Assembly: GCF_902167145.1 (NCBI RefSeq)
Contig: NC_050104.1
Coordinates: forward strand, 11,306,001-11,370,000
Length of the DNA: 64,000 bases
Direction of reading: 5' to 3'
Source of the DNA: Zea mays
Taxonomy: Eukaryota; Streptophyta; Magnoliopsida; Poales; Poaceae
Made by a program: the position numbers and the translations under genes. Numbering within the stretch: position 1 is the stretch's first letter; every line of letters begins with the position of its first letter. Positions 1 through 11,443 of the stretch are shown here, piece after piece. The notes beneath the pieces are model-generated. The model did not search any database and was not told the origin of the DNA. It worked only from the letters and a program-made list of their open reading frames with translations.

Positions 1-569
1 GATAAATCATTGTTGCTCCATCCAATTCAGCAACCTCAAACACCATTGAGTCCATTGCGCCAATGTGGTCTCAGAAACGACATAATGCTTGCAAGAGCCA
101 AGAACGTCATGCCGTGCTTGGGCTGTAACCTCGGCCTGTAGTGCTGGCCCGGCCTGACACGATTATAATCTTTTTATTTACAAAAAAACATATATACATA
201 TATACAGTTTATATTAAATATTAAAAACACCTAAGCATGATGTTCTACTGGTTAGATAGCTTCACCTAGTGTCTACCGCCCTTCTTCCATCAGGGCATGG
301 GTTTGAACCCCACCTCCTGCATCGTTTTTTTAACATTTTACGTTGATTTAATCAAATGGGCCAACGGGCTGGCCCGGCACAGTCAGCAGGTCGGCATGAC
401 GTGCCTGGGCCAGAGTTGTGGCCCATGGGCGTTTGGCCCGTGCCGGGCCGCCGTTTGGCCATTTATAGGCGTGCATCGGGTTAATTTGAAATAGCTGTGA
501 GGGGTTATTTGTAAAAAATGACGCGGGACGACCGTTGAAACTGGTGCTTAAATATAGTATAGATATAGA
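1..569 (-). mobile_element. Helitron-like unit 1 (5' part; 3' end outside window)
   Basis: Read on the minus strand, this unit begins at about 569 (or 563) with TCTATATCTATACTATAT, which fits the grass Helitron 5' consensus beginning TCTMTAYTA. The preceding minus-strand bases are the CTAG 3' terminus of unit 2. Bases from roughly 90 to 570 are homologous to 1590-1913 of unit 2, including a tRNA-like module and a subterminal GACCGTTGAAACTGG block. No replicase/helicase coding is present, so it would be non-autonomous. The 3' terminus lies beyond the window edge or is missing. Assignment to Helitrons rests on termini only. Confidence 0.55.
234..325 (+). repeat. tRNA-like (SINE-type) module, copy 1
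   Basis: The stretch carries an A-box-like TGGTTAGATAG near 248 and a B-box-like GGTTTGAACCC at 300-310, about 50 bp apart, the layout of a tRNA-derived polymerase III promoter. No acceptor-stem pairing or intact anticodon arm is seen, so it is not called a tRNA gene. A second copy with better boxes lies in the next Helitron-like unit at 1713-1806. Confidence 0.4.
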
Positions 570-1913
570 CTAGTCGATTACCCGTGCGTTGCGACGGCTC
601 GCAACAATATCCACGTAAATTATCCATAAAAAGGATCTCAAAATTTTTTATTGATTGGCTTCACTTTTCACATAATATTTTTTATGAACACATGGGTACC
701 GTAGGCGGCAAATCAGAGACCCCCATCCCTCGCCTCCCCGACTTCCAAGATTTCGTAGAGCATGAGTGGAAGAGAAGAGGCGGATATACCTGTTCGTTGC
801 CAGAGAAGTACACGACAAAGACCTGGGCATGTGGAGATGACATAGGTAGTATACCGCTAGATATATAGGGAGAGAGCACGCAAGCGGAAAAAGAAGCCTA
901 GCCAGAGCAGCTCCAAACTGAGAGGCACCCGCACCAGGCGTTAGTCCGAGAAGGGCGAGAGAATGCGAGTGTCTTCCCAGCCCTGGCCCTGCCAAAGCGA
1001 CACACCACCACCACCATCTCTGTAGCATATGCCGACTGCTACCACGCTACGGGTCTTGGTTGTCCAATATCTCAGACCTGGACTCCTCATCGCCAAGATA
1101 ACCTAAGCGTGGCAGGCGCCACCATGTCCTCCTCGACGGCACGCACGGAGAAAGGCCAAGAGCATGATCGACTCGCCCCGTAGCCGCATCGACGAGCGTC
1201 GGTCGGCTCGCGGCTGTGACCGTGGGAGGGGGCAGTAGGTTGGGGAGGAAGAATAGTGCGGAGACCGAGAAGACGAACGAGACGTCTGACAACGGCAAAA
1301 ACGATGATGCACGCATAATGTGAAACGTCCTCGTGGACGTACAATAGTCTGGTGTCGGACGAATACGGGGAGGAGATGTCTGCTCCTACGCCCTCCGTCG
1401 AGAATGGGGTGGCACAAAGGTGGAGGCATGAGGGGAGAGAGAAAAGAAGTAGAATGGCGAACGAGGTGATGGCAACTGAGGCGGGGACCATCATTATCGT
1501 GCGGAGGTATAGATGGTCAAATGGGCCGTGTCTGGCGAGCCGGCCCGAGGCACGACCCATTTAATAGTGTCTAGGTCAACCTGGCACAAGCGTCGTGCGA
1601 TGCTTGGGTCGTAGCCTCGGTCTGTAGTGCTCGCCCGCCCAGTACGATTATTTTTTTTACAAAAAATCATATATACATATGTACAATTTATATTCAATAT
1701 TATAAACATCTGAGCATGATGTTCTACTGGTTAGACAGCTTCTCCCAGTGTCTCCCACTCTTCTTCCATTATTAGGGTGTGGGTTCAAATCCCACCTCCT
1801 ACACCGCTTTTGAACATTTTACACTGAGTTGATTTGAAAGAAATGTAGGAACTTTTTTGTAAAAAGATGACGCATGACGACCGTTGAAACTGGTGTTTTA
1901 AGTAGACTAGAGA
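570..1913 (-). mobile_element. Helitron-like unit 2 (complete, 1344 bp)
   Basis: On the minus strand the unit starts TCTCTAGTCTAC at 1913 and ends CTAG at 573-570. Just before CTAG is an imperfect hairpin (CCGTCGCAACGCACGG, 585-600 region) matching the plant Helitron 3' signature. The base after CTAG is T, as required for insertion between A and T. The left half is homologous to unit 3 (1914-2680) and the right half to unit 1. It contains a minus-strand GC-rich stretch (1087-1560) that stays open in several frames and is not recognised. No Rep/helicase motif was seen; transposition would need enzyme from elsewhere. Confidence 0.6.
1713..1806 (+). repeat. tRNA-like (SINE-type) module, copy 2
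   Basis: A-box-like TGGTTAGACAG (1728-1738) and B-box GGTTCAAATCC (1782-1792, one mismatch from the GGTTCGANTCC consensus). Flanking sequence is shared with copy 1, so the module was copied with its host unit rather than inserted twice. Confidence 0.42.
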
Positions 1914-2680
1914 CTAGTCGCTTGCCCGTGCGTTGCGACGGCTCACAATAATACCCACATAAACTATCCACCAAAAAGATCTCAAGGTTTTTCATTGATT
2001 GTCTCCACTATTCGCATAATATTTTTTTATGAACGCACGGGTACGATAGGCAGCAAATCAGAGACCCCATCCCTCTCCTCCCCCACTTCCAAGGTTTCGT
2101 AGAGCAGGGGGTGAAGGGAAGATGCAGCATACCTGTTTGTTACCAGAGAAGGACACGACAAAGACCTGGGCATCTGGAGGTGACATAGGTAGTATACCGC
2201 TAGATACATATAAGGTGAGAGCACGCAAGTAGAGAAATAAGCCCAGCCAGAGCAGCTCCAAACGAGAGGCACCCACACCAGGCGTCAGTCTAAGAAGGGC
2301 GAGAGAATGCGAGTGTCTTCCCAACCCTGGACCCGCCGAACCGACACACCACCACCACCAACTCCATAGCATATGCCGACTGCTGCCACGCTACGACCCT
2401 TGGTTGTCCAATATCTCAGACCTGGACTCCTCATCGCCAAGGTAACCTAAGCGTGGCAGGCGCCACTATGTCCTCCTCGACGGCACGCACAGAGAAAGGC
2501 CAGGAGCATGACCGACTCGCCGCGTACCCGCGTCGACGAGCGTCGATCAGTTTGCGACTGCGACCGTGGGTAGGGGCAGCAGGTTGGGGAGGAAGAACAT
2601 GAGGAAGGCCGGGAAGACGAACGGAATGTCCGACAAAGGCGAAAACGATGGTGCGCGCATGATGTGAAGAAAAAAACTAT
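1914..2680 (-). mobile_element. Helitron-like unit 3 (3' portion)
   Basis: A third reverse-oriented 3' terminus, CTAG at 1917-1914 with the same hairpin, immediately abuts the TCT start of unit 2. Homology to unit 2 (570-1330) continues to about 2680 and then stops. No matching 5' terminus could be found to the right, so the unit is either truncated or has a different 5' half that may include the carboxylesterase fragment at 3.4 kb. Confidence 0.5.
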
Positions 2681-3394
2681 CAAGACGGCATTGTCATACC
2701 TGCTATCAATAATTACGTCCTCTCATTTTTTTTACTTGCTATGGATGTGTTGAGTTGTGATTGTAATACAGTGGTTGGATAACTTGAGATATGGCAGCGA
2801 TACATTGGGATATGGTGCCACATTACTGACCTTGCTCGCGTGCAATTGGAAATTTGGAATCAATGGCGCAACAACAGTAGCACACACCGCGCGTATTTCG
2901 TGGTTTGGCTGCAGAGGATCCTAGAGCTTTGCGACCTCTTTCAGCGACCTCCACACCCAGGTTGCGTCGTGGTCCTTGCTCTTATCCTATCCTTTCCTGC
3001 CTCCTGCGTTTAGCTTCTTCTCTCTTTCCCCTCTGGCCCTCCTCTCTCTCATTTCCTCATACAAGTTGTTGAGTTCTTGTCCCTGTTCTTGGACGGACAC
3101 ATATCCAATCCACCTGAGATTTGCTCAATTTACTCCAGACACACTAGCAACGACCGGACCGTCGAACCTCGCGTCTCAGGAGACATGTCGATGGTGGCGG
3201 CGGAGGCGCGGCCACGCTACGGGTTCCCCGGATCCGGGAAGGGGGCAGCGGCGACGGGCATGGGAAGGAGGCGGACATGGCGGCGGTCGGGAAGAGGAGG
3301 AGCGACAACTTCTTCATAGAGGAGGAGGCGGAGGAAGAGGTGCTGACCGTTACCTCCTCGGTTGGGTCGTCGTCGGGCTCGTCGTCGGAGGCCG
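2681..3394. other. Unassigned stretch before carboxylesterase fragment
   Basis: AT-rich to 2940, then a CT-rich leader-like tract (2980-3090) and a GC-rich open stretch from 3185. It could be the captured 5' leader of the esterase fragment that follows, but no recognisable domain is present before 3395. Confidence 0.3.
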
Positions 3395-3578
3395 CTGGTC
3401 ATCTACTTCCATGGCGGCGGCTACGTCCTGTTCCGCGCGGCCTCCGCGCCGTTCCACAACGCGTGTGCGGCGCTGGCCACCACTGCCCCCGCGGTCGTGG
3501 CGTCCGTGGACTACCCGCTTGGCGCTCGAGCACCGCCTCCCCGCGACGTTCGAGGACGCCGCCGACGCCGTGATTAGG
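3395..3578 (+). pseudogene. Carboxylesterase (CXE/GID1-type alpha/beta hydrolase) fragment
   Basis: The reading frame from 3395 gives LVIYFHGGGYVLFRAASAPF, then VVASVDY. The HGGGY oxyanion-hole motif and the following VDY are hallmarks of plant carboxylesterases of the hormone-sensitive-lipase-like class. A one-base shift near 3510 moves the continuation into the next frame, where LALEHRLPATFEDAADAV is read (family: LAPEHRLPAAFDDAADAV). The catalytic GXSXG serine, Asp and His segments are absent. Only some 60 of about 330 residues remain, so this is a dead captured fragment, possibly carried by the Helitron-like unit to its left. Confidence 0.75.
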
Positions 3579-4063
3579 GGAAGCGAGACGTGCGTGATGC
3601 GGGCAGGGGGAGACGACAGCTGCTGATCGGCGAGACAGGGGCGTGATTAGGGGAAGGAGGAGGCGGCAGGGAGCAGAGATCGGCTATGTGAAATGTGGAG
3701 GTCACGGAGCACAGGGGAGCGCAAGATTGGGTGCGATTATGGCGGCGGTGGGATGGAGGGGCGCTACCGCGACCGAGATTTCTATAGGTAGAACACCGCG
3801 TATGTGGACGCCTACAATGAGTACTTAATTAGTTGTAAATATAAAGATTATTATTCCAGGGACACATACACGTGTGACATTTATTCCAGGGACACATACG
3901 CGTGTTGCCGCACAGATCGTAATAAATTTTAGTGGATAATGAGTATAATGATATAAAATGGATATAAATCAGATACAGATTAGATACTGAATACCTAAAC
4001 GAATATGAATCAGATCTCAACTCTCTTAGATGATATATATATATATATATAGTTTATATATTA
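3579..4063. other. Non-coding stretch with short direct repeat and AT tract
   Basis: Contains two copies of ATTCCAGGGACACATAC about 36 bp apart (3855-3900) and ends in an AT dinucleotide tract (4033-4051) bordering the inverted-repeat element. No gene seen. Confidence 0.4.
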
Positions 4064-5772
4064 GGAGCCCTGGGCTTCCAATAACTAGAGGAAGCCTAGG
4101 TCGGACGGTGCAATCCGGTCGAGCCGGACCATATCCGGACGTCTATAAAACAGGACTCGGAGTGCTAGGGTTCAATTTTTTACGCTCCACCCCGATTCAT
4201 TAGCGACGCCGCGTGCGACGACGGCGGTTGCCCAAGAGCGTGCGCGGCGGTGGACCCCCAGCCGGCGGCCGCAACTCCATGACCTCGACGTGCGGTGGCG
4301 GAGGTTCCTCGATCCGAAGTAGTGGTGGCGGTTCCCAGGTCGGTGGCGGCGGCTCCCCGATCCAGAGGGCGAGTGACAGCGGGGCCCTTGTGCGGGCAAG
4401 CGGCAGCGTCCCTGAGGTCCCGAGGAGGCGGCACTTCCAAGGCCGGCGAGCAAGCGACGCCCGTCGACGTGCGAGTAGCGACGGCGACGCATGAGGCGCG
4501 ATGTTCGAGCGAGCGGCGTCACGGAAGGCCCGAGATGCGCGCAGCGATGATCGCGCGTGACATCTTGCGATCCGGCGCAGTTTTCTTTTCGATTATTGTG
4601 TTTTATGCCTACCACATGTAGTATTTACGCCAAAAACTGTACGATTTTATGCTTAAACACGGAGTTCGTATATCAGTTTACTGCATGTACATTGGAAAGG
4701 TAATTCCTTGATTTATGATGTTCGTAATTTGCGTGCATGCAATGGAAACTCCCACGATTTTTGCCATAATTTTTGGATCTGTATAAAAATAGAAACCGCA
4801 TGCATGCGGCTGCCATATTTTCGGATCTGTCATAAAAATAGGATAGTAATAACAACCTACTAGAGCTATCAACCTCTCACATTAACTCGGTATTTACGCT
4901 TATAATTGAGGGATTTTATGCTCAAAACTTAAGGTTTTTACGTTCCACCCGGAGATGCGTCCACCAGTGAACAACATGCCAGATTTTTTACGCAGTGTAA
5001 CAAATTACATAAATACCTACACTGTGTAGTATAATTTGTATCAATATATATCATAAAGTAGTTCTAATGCGTTTAGCTGTATGGCTGTTGGAGGGATCCT
5101 ATATTTACGAAAAAAATAAAACATTAAATGCGATTTTTTGTTTCTATGTATGCAATTCATTTCCTTTCATTGCATATTCTTTCCATCATAAATTCATGTG
5201 CATGCAGTTGGTAACAGATTTTTACGCAGTATACCGAATTGCATAATTACCTACACAGTGTGTCATATTTTGTATCAGTATATGTCGGGGACCATAATTA
5301 GGGGTACCCTCAAGACGCCTAATTCTCAGCTGGTAACCCCCATCAGCATAAAGCTGCAAAGGCCTGATGGGTACGATTAAGTCAGGGATCAGTCCAGACG
5401 AGTGACTCGATCACGCTTCACCCGAGCCTAGCCTCGGCCAAGGGCAGCCGACCTCGAGAGACTTCCGTCTCGCCCGAGGCCCCCCTTTTTACGGTGGACA
5501 CATCACCGGCTCGCCCGAGGCCTTGGCTTCGCTCAGAAGCAACCCTGGCTAAATCGCCACACCGACTGACCAAGTTGCAGGAGCATTTAACGCAAAGGTG
5601 GCCTGACACCTTTATCCTGACACGCGCCCCCGGCAGAGCCGAAGTGACCGCCGTCACTCCACCGCTCCACTGACCAGTCTGACAGAAGGACAGCGCCGCC
5701 TGCGCCACTCCGACTGTGGTGCCACTCGACAGAGTGAGTCTGACAGACAGACAGGCCTTGCCAAAGGCGCCA

Positions 5773-6057
5773 CGGCGAACTCCGCTCCGCCCGACCCCAG
5801 GGCTCGGACTCGGGCTAAGACCCGGAAGACGGTGAACTCCGCTCCGCCCGACCCCAGGGCTCGGACTCGGGCTAAGACCCGGAAGACGGCGAACTCCGCT
5901 CCGCCCGACCCCAGGGCTCGGACTCGGGCTAAGACCCGGAAGACGGCGAACTCCGCTCCGCCCGACCCCAGGGCTCGGACTCGGGCTAAGACCCGGAAGA
6001 CGGCGAACTCCGCTCCGCCCGACCCCAGGGCTCGGACTCGGGCTAAGACCCGGAAGA
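5773..6057 (+). repeat. 57-bp tandem repeat, five copies, in 5' LTR
   Basis: Units start at 5773, 5830, 5887, 5944 and 6001 (CGGCGAACTCCGCTCCGCCC and onward), with a degenerate sixth from 6058. Because 57 is divisible by three, all frames stay open and give spurious ORFs with 19-residue repeats. The 3' LTR has the same copy number. Confidence 0.95.
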
Positions 6058-6598
6058 CGGCGAAACTCCGCCTCGCCCGACCCCAGGGCTCGGACTCCGC
6101 CCTGGCCTCGGCCGAACGACCTCCGCCTCGCCCGACCCCATGGCTCGGACTCGGCCTCGGCAACAGAAGACAGGCTCAACCTCGGCTTCGGAGGAGCCCC
6201 CACGTCACCCTGCCTAGGGCACAGACCCGCCACGTCAACAGGAAGCGCCATCATCGTCCTACCCCGAATCGACTCGGGTCACGGAGAACAAGACCGGCGT
6301 CCCATCCGGCCAGCTCCGCCGGATGGGCAATGATGGCGCTCCACAAGCTCTGTGACGACGGCGGCCCCCAGCTCTCTTACGGAATCAGGGCGACGTCAGC
6401 AAGGACTCGACCGCTCCAACAGCTGTCCCTCCGCCAGGCTCCGTCGCACCTCCGACAGCCACGACATCACGCCAGCAAGGTGCCAAGACCTCTCCGACTG
6501 CCACATGGGCATGTACCTAGGGCGCTAGCTCTCTCTCCGCTAGACACGTAGCACTCTGCTACACCCCCCATTGTACACCTGGATCCTCTCCTTACGAC

Positions 6599-6608
6599 TA
6601 TAAAAGGG
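6599..6608 (+). promoter_or_regulatory. TATA box of 5' LTR
   Basis: TATAAAAGGG, about 290 bp before the LTR end, probably marks the U3/R border region. The equivalent in the 3' LTR is at 16283-16292. Confidence 0.7.
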
Positions 6609-6894
6609 AGGACCAGGGCCTTCTTAGAGAAGGTTGGCCGCGCGGGACCGAGGACGGGACAGGCGCTCTCTTGGGGCCACTCGCTTCCCTCACCCGCGTG
6701 GACGCTTGTAACCCCCCTACTGCAAGCGCACCCGACCTGGGCGCGGGACGAACACGAAGGCCGCGGGACTTCCACCCGGCCACCTCGCCTCTCCCCCCTT
6801 CGCGCTCGCCCACGCGCTCGACCCATCTGGGCTGGGGCACGCAGCACACTCACTCGTCGGCTTAGGGACCCCCCTGTCTCGAAACGCCGACAGT

Positions 6895-6914
6895 TGGCGC
6901 GCCAGGTAGGGGCC
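6895..6914 (+). other. Primer binding site
   Basis: TGGCGCGCCAGGTAGGGGCC begins two bases after the LTR end, the usual position. The TGG start matches a tRNA CCA 3' end; which tRNA is not resolved here. Confidence 0.6.
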
Positions 6915-6952
6915 TGCTGCGTGCTGACGAACAGCTCCCCGTCAAGCTCCAG

Positions 6953-9900
6953 ATGGGCAGTCTCCAGCAACCTCTCCGGCCCGGGACGGTGCTTCGTTTC
7001 GGGACTCTTGAGTTCATGTCCTTCGACGGCAGCTACGACATGATACTCCTTCCACCGCCGCGCGACAACGACAATGGCGGCCAACAACCCGCCCGCCGGC
7101 GGCGGAATCGACGACATCTTCCCCGCGTGGTGGAAGAGCAACATTCGAGCTCGCTCCGTTCTCTCCCCCGCCAACAGAGGAGGAGGCGGGGCCATCAAGG
7201 CCAAGCGGGAGGCCGCGCTTCGTTGGCCGTCGAGCGGATCGACGCCCCCGACGCCCCGACGGAAGGCACGCCGGACGTCGACCTCGCGTTCAAGACGAAG
7301 GCAAGCGCCGTCCCCCCGCGACACGCTGACCCCGAGCAAGAAGACGACGCCGGCGCGCTCGCGGAAAGCCTGCAGGACGTCGCCCTTGTACCTGAGATGA
7401 CGGTGCAACCAGTCCCCGATGTGACTACGTCGCTCCTCGTCGACCAAAAGGTACCGACTAACTCCCATCTTGCGTCATTTCGACTCGGCCTCAACCCGCC
7501 AAACGACCTCGTTTTGGCGGGCGCTCTCATTGAGGCGAGTGCAACCCCACTGGGGTTTCGTATGCGGTCGCCTTGGGACCGGCTGACGGACGTCTCGACC
7601 TACGGGCCCTCTGGGTCCGAGGAAGATGACGATCCCAGCATCTGTTGGGATTTCTCCGGACTTGGCAACCCCAGTGCCGTGCGGGACTTCATGACCGCAT
7701 GCGACTACTGCCTCTCCGACTGTTCCGACGGAAGCCGCAGCCTTGGCAACGAGAGCTGCGGCCCAAGCCGCGAATGTTTCCACATCGAGCTAGGGGATCC
7801 CTCCGAAGGCAACCATCTCGGCATGCCGGAGGACGGTGATCTTCCTAGGCCGGTGCCTCGCGCCGACATCCCACGGGAGCTAGCTGTGGTCCCCGCTCCG
7901 GCGGGGGGTTACGACCCACAACTCGAGCAAGTCCGCGAGGCGCAGGCCAGGCTCAACGAGGGAACAGGAGCGCTTGAGCCGATCCGTCGGGACGTCGGGC
8001 AGGTATGGGCGGGCCAACCCTTGGCCGGAGAAATACGTCACCTGCCCCAAGGTCTCCAGCACCGCGTCGCCAACGATGCCAGGGTCAGGCCGCCGCCCGC
8101 ATCCAGCGGGGTTGGTCAGAACCTGGCAGCCGCAGCGATGCTCCTCCGCGCGATGCCGGAGCCATCAACCACCGAGGGTCGGCGAATCCAGGGAGAGCTC
8201 AAGAATCTCCTGGAAGGCGCTGCGGCCCGACGGGCCGAGAGCACTGCCTCCCGAAGGCAGGGATATCCCTCGGAACCTCATGCCGCGACTTCCCGATTCA
8301 TGCGGGAAGCCTCGGTCTACACCGGGCGCACGCGCAACACCGCGCCTGCGGCCCCGGGCCACCTCGGCAACGAGCACCATCGACGCGACCGTCGGGCCCA
8401 CCTCGACGAAAGGGTGCGCCGAGGCTACCACCCCAGGCGTGGGGGGCGCTACGACAGCGGGGAGGATTGGAGTCCCTCGCCCGAACCACCCGGTCCGCAG
8501 GCCTTCAGTCGGGCCATCCGACGGGCGCCATTCCCGACCCGGTTCCGGCCCCTGACTACTATCACGAAGTACTCGGGGGAAACGAGACCGGAACTGTGGC
8601 TCGCGGACTACCGCCTCGCCTGCCAACTGGGTGGGACGGACGACGACAACCTCATCATCCGTAACCTCCCCCTGTTCCTCTCCGACACTGCTCGCGCCTG
8701 GTTGGAGCACCTGCCTCCGGGGCAGATCTCCAACTGGGACGACTTGGTCCAAGCCTTCGCTGGCAATTTCCAGGGCACATACGTGCGCCCCGGGAATTCC
8801 TGGGACCTTCGAAGCTGCCGGCAACAGCCGGGGGAGTCGCTCCGGGACTACATCCGGCGATTCTCGAAGCAGCGCACCGAGCTGCCCAACATCACCGACT
8901 CGGATGTCATCGGCGCGTTCCTCGCCGGCACCACTTGCCGCGACCTGGTGAGCAAGCTGGGTCGCAAGACCCCCACCAGGGCGAGCGAGCTGATGGACAT
9001 CGCCACCAAGTTCGCCTCTGGCCAGGAGGCGGTCGAGGCTATCTTCCGAAAGGACAAGCAGCCCCAGGGCCGCCCATCGGAAGAGGCTCCCAAGGCGTCT
9101 GCTCCGCGCGGCGCCAAGAAGAAAGGCAAGAAGAAGTCGCAATCGAAACGCGACGCCGCTGACGCGGACCTTGTCGCCGCCGCCGAGCACAAGAACCCTC
9201 GGAAGCCCCCCGGAGGTGCAAACCTCTTCGACAAGATGCTCAAGGAGCCGTGCCCCTACCATCAGGGGCCCGTCAAGCACACCCTCGAGGAGTGCGTTAT
9301 GCTTCGGCGTCACTTCCACAGGGCTGGGCCACCCGCCGAGGGTGGCAGGGCCCGCGACGACGACAAGAACGAAGATCACCAAGCAGGAGAGTTCCCCGAG
9401 GTCCGCGACTGCTTCATGATCTATGAAGGGCATGCATTGCCCGTTCAGAGGCCGGTCTACTTCATCAGTGAAGTGCTGTCCGAGACCAAGGTCCGCTACC
9501 CACAAGTTCAAAAGCTGCTGTATGCTGTGATCCTGACAAGGCGGAAGCTGCGACACTACTTCGAGTCTCATCCGGTAACTGTGGTGTCATCCTTCCCCCT
9601 GGGGGAGATCATCCAGTGCCGGGAGGCCTCGGGCAGGATCGCAAAGTGGGCGGTGGAAATCATGGGCGGAACGATCTCGTTCGCCCCTCGGAAGGCCATC
9701 AAGTCCCAGGTGTTGGCGGACTTCGTGGCCGAATGGGTTGACACCCAGTTGCCGACGGCTCCGATCCAACCGGAGCTCTGGACCATGTTTTTCGACGGGT
9801 CGCTGATGAAGACAGGAGCCGGCGCGAGCCTGCTCTTCATCTCGCCCCTCGGAAAGCACTTGCGCTACGTGCTGTGCCTCCATTTCCCGGCGTCCAACAA

Positions 9901-11443
9901 TGTGGCCGAGTACGAAGCTCTGGTCAACGGGTTGCGGATCGCCATCGAGCTAGGGGTCAGACGCCTCGACGCCCGCGGTGATTCGCAGCTCGTCATCGAC
10001 CAAGTCATGAAGAACTCCCACTGCCACGACCCGAAGATGGAGGCCTACTGCGACGAGGTTTGGCGCCTAGAAGACAAGTTCTTCGGGCTCGAGCTCAACC
10101 ACATCGCTCGGCGCTACAACGAAACCGCAGACGAGCTGGCTAAAATAGCCTCGGGGCGAACGACGGTCCCCCCGGACGTCTTCTCCCGGGATCTGCATCG
10201 ACCCTCTATCAAGATCGACGACGCGCCCGAGCCCGAGGCACCCTCGGCTCAAGCCGAGGCGCCCTCAGCTCGGCCCGAGGCATCCTCGGCTCAGCCCGAG
10301 GTACCCTCGGCTCAGCCCGAGGTACCCTCGGCCCCCGAGGGCGAGGCACTAGACGTCGAGGAAGAGCAGAGCGGGGCCACGCCTGATCGAGATTGGCAGG
10401 CCCCGTACCTGCAATATCTCCGTCGAGGAGAGCTACCCCCCGACCAAGTCGAGGCTCGGCGGGTAGCGCGACGCGCCAAGTCGTTCGTCTTGCTGGGCGA
10501 TGAAGAGGAGCTCTACCATCGCAGCCCCTCGGGCATCCTCCAGCGATGCATCTCCATCACCGAAGGTCGGGAACTGCTGCAAGAAATACACTCGGGGGCT
10601 TGCGGCCACCACGCAGCGCCCCGAGCCCTTGTCGGGAATGCTTTCCGGCAAGGCTTCTACTGGCCAACGGCGGTGGATGACGCCACTAGAATTGTCCGCA
10701 CCTGCGAAGGGTGCCAATTCTATGCGAAGCAGACCCACCTGCCCGCTCAGGCTCTGCAGACGATACCCATCACCTGGCCCTTCGCTGTATGGGGTTTGGA
10801 CCTCGTCGGTCCCTTGAAGAAGGCGCCCGGGGGCTACACGCACCTGCTGGTCGCCATCGACAAATTCTCCAAGTGGATCGAGGTCCGACCTCTGAACAGC
10901 ATCAAGTCCGAGCAGGCGGTGGCGTTCTTCACCAACATCATCCATCGCTTCGGGGTCCCAAACTCCATCATCACCGACAACGGCACCCAGTTCACCGGCA
11001 AAAAATTCTTGCCGAGTCGTGCCACGGGTTTCACGCCGTTTTTCCTGGTCTACGGGGCTGAAGCTATCTTGCCCACTGACCTGGAATACGGCTCCCCGAG
11101 GACGAGGGCCTACACCGATCAAAGCAACCAAGCTAGCCGAGAAGAATCGCTGGACCAGCTGGAGGAGGCTCGGGACAGGGCCTTACTACACTCGGCGCGG
11201 TACCAGCAGTCCCTGCGACGCTACCACGCCCGAGGGGTCCGGTCCCGAGACCTCCAGATGGGCGATCTGGTGCTTCGGCTGCGGCAAGACGCCCGAGGGA
11301 GGCACAAGCTCACGCCCCCCTGGGAAGGGCCATTCGTCATCGCCAAAGTTCTAAAGCCCGGAACGTACAAGCTGGCCAACAATCAAGGCGAGATCTACGG
11401 CAACGCTTGGAACATCAAACAGCTACGTCGCTTCTACCCTTAA
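6953..11443 (+). pseudogene. Chimeric gag-RNase H-integrase ORF, protease and RT deleted (1496 aa)
   Basis: One uninterrupted frame. A low-complexity N-terminus (1-530) is followed by a Gypsy gag domain (about 530-700, WLEHLPPGQISNW at about 583) and a basic nucleocapsid-like region with CPYHQ..HTLEEC. At about residues 813-830 the text jumps from gag into the end of the RT connection (PVYFISEVL), so the aspartic protease and the RT palm are missing. RNase H follows (MFFDGS at about 945), then a proline/alanine repeat linker (10231-10350), the integrase HHCC finger (about 1213) and the integrase core with WGLDLVGP and ITDNGTQF. At about 1351 a second in-frame deletion removes the catalytic Glu region and rejoins at FLVYGAE. 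Both junctions keep the frame. Such a product could not replicate alone; mobilisation by a relative is inferred. Confidence 0.88.

Larger units (their letters stand above)
5283..6892 (+). repeat. 5' LTR of the 5.3-16.6 kb Gypsy element
   Basis: Starts TGTCGGGGACCATAAT and ends AAACGCCGACA. It contains the 57-bp minisatellite and the TATAAAAGG promoter motif. Strongly CG-rich. Confidence 0.93.

Noticed and set aside
234..325. Functional tRNA gene
   Set aside because: Box motifs only; no acceptor stem or proper anticodon arm.
2976..3626. 216-residue ORF as an intact esterase
   Set aside because: Only the short LEHRLPATFEDAADAV part is family sequence in this frame; the HGGGY part is in another frame, so it is a frameshifted fragment.
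5418..6254. 278-residue minus-strand ORF with 19-residue repeats (and the copy at 15102-15938, and plus-strand 239-residue partners)
   Set aside because: They are translations of the 57-bp LTR minisatellite, which is divisible by three and so open in several frames on both strands.
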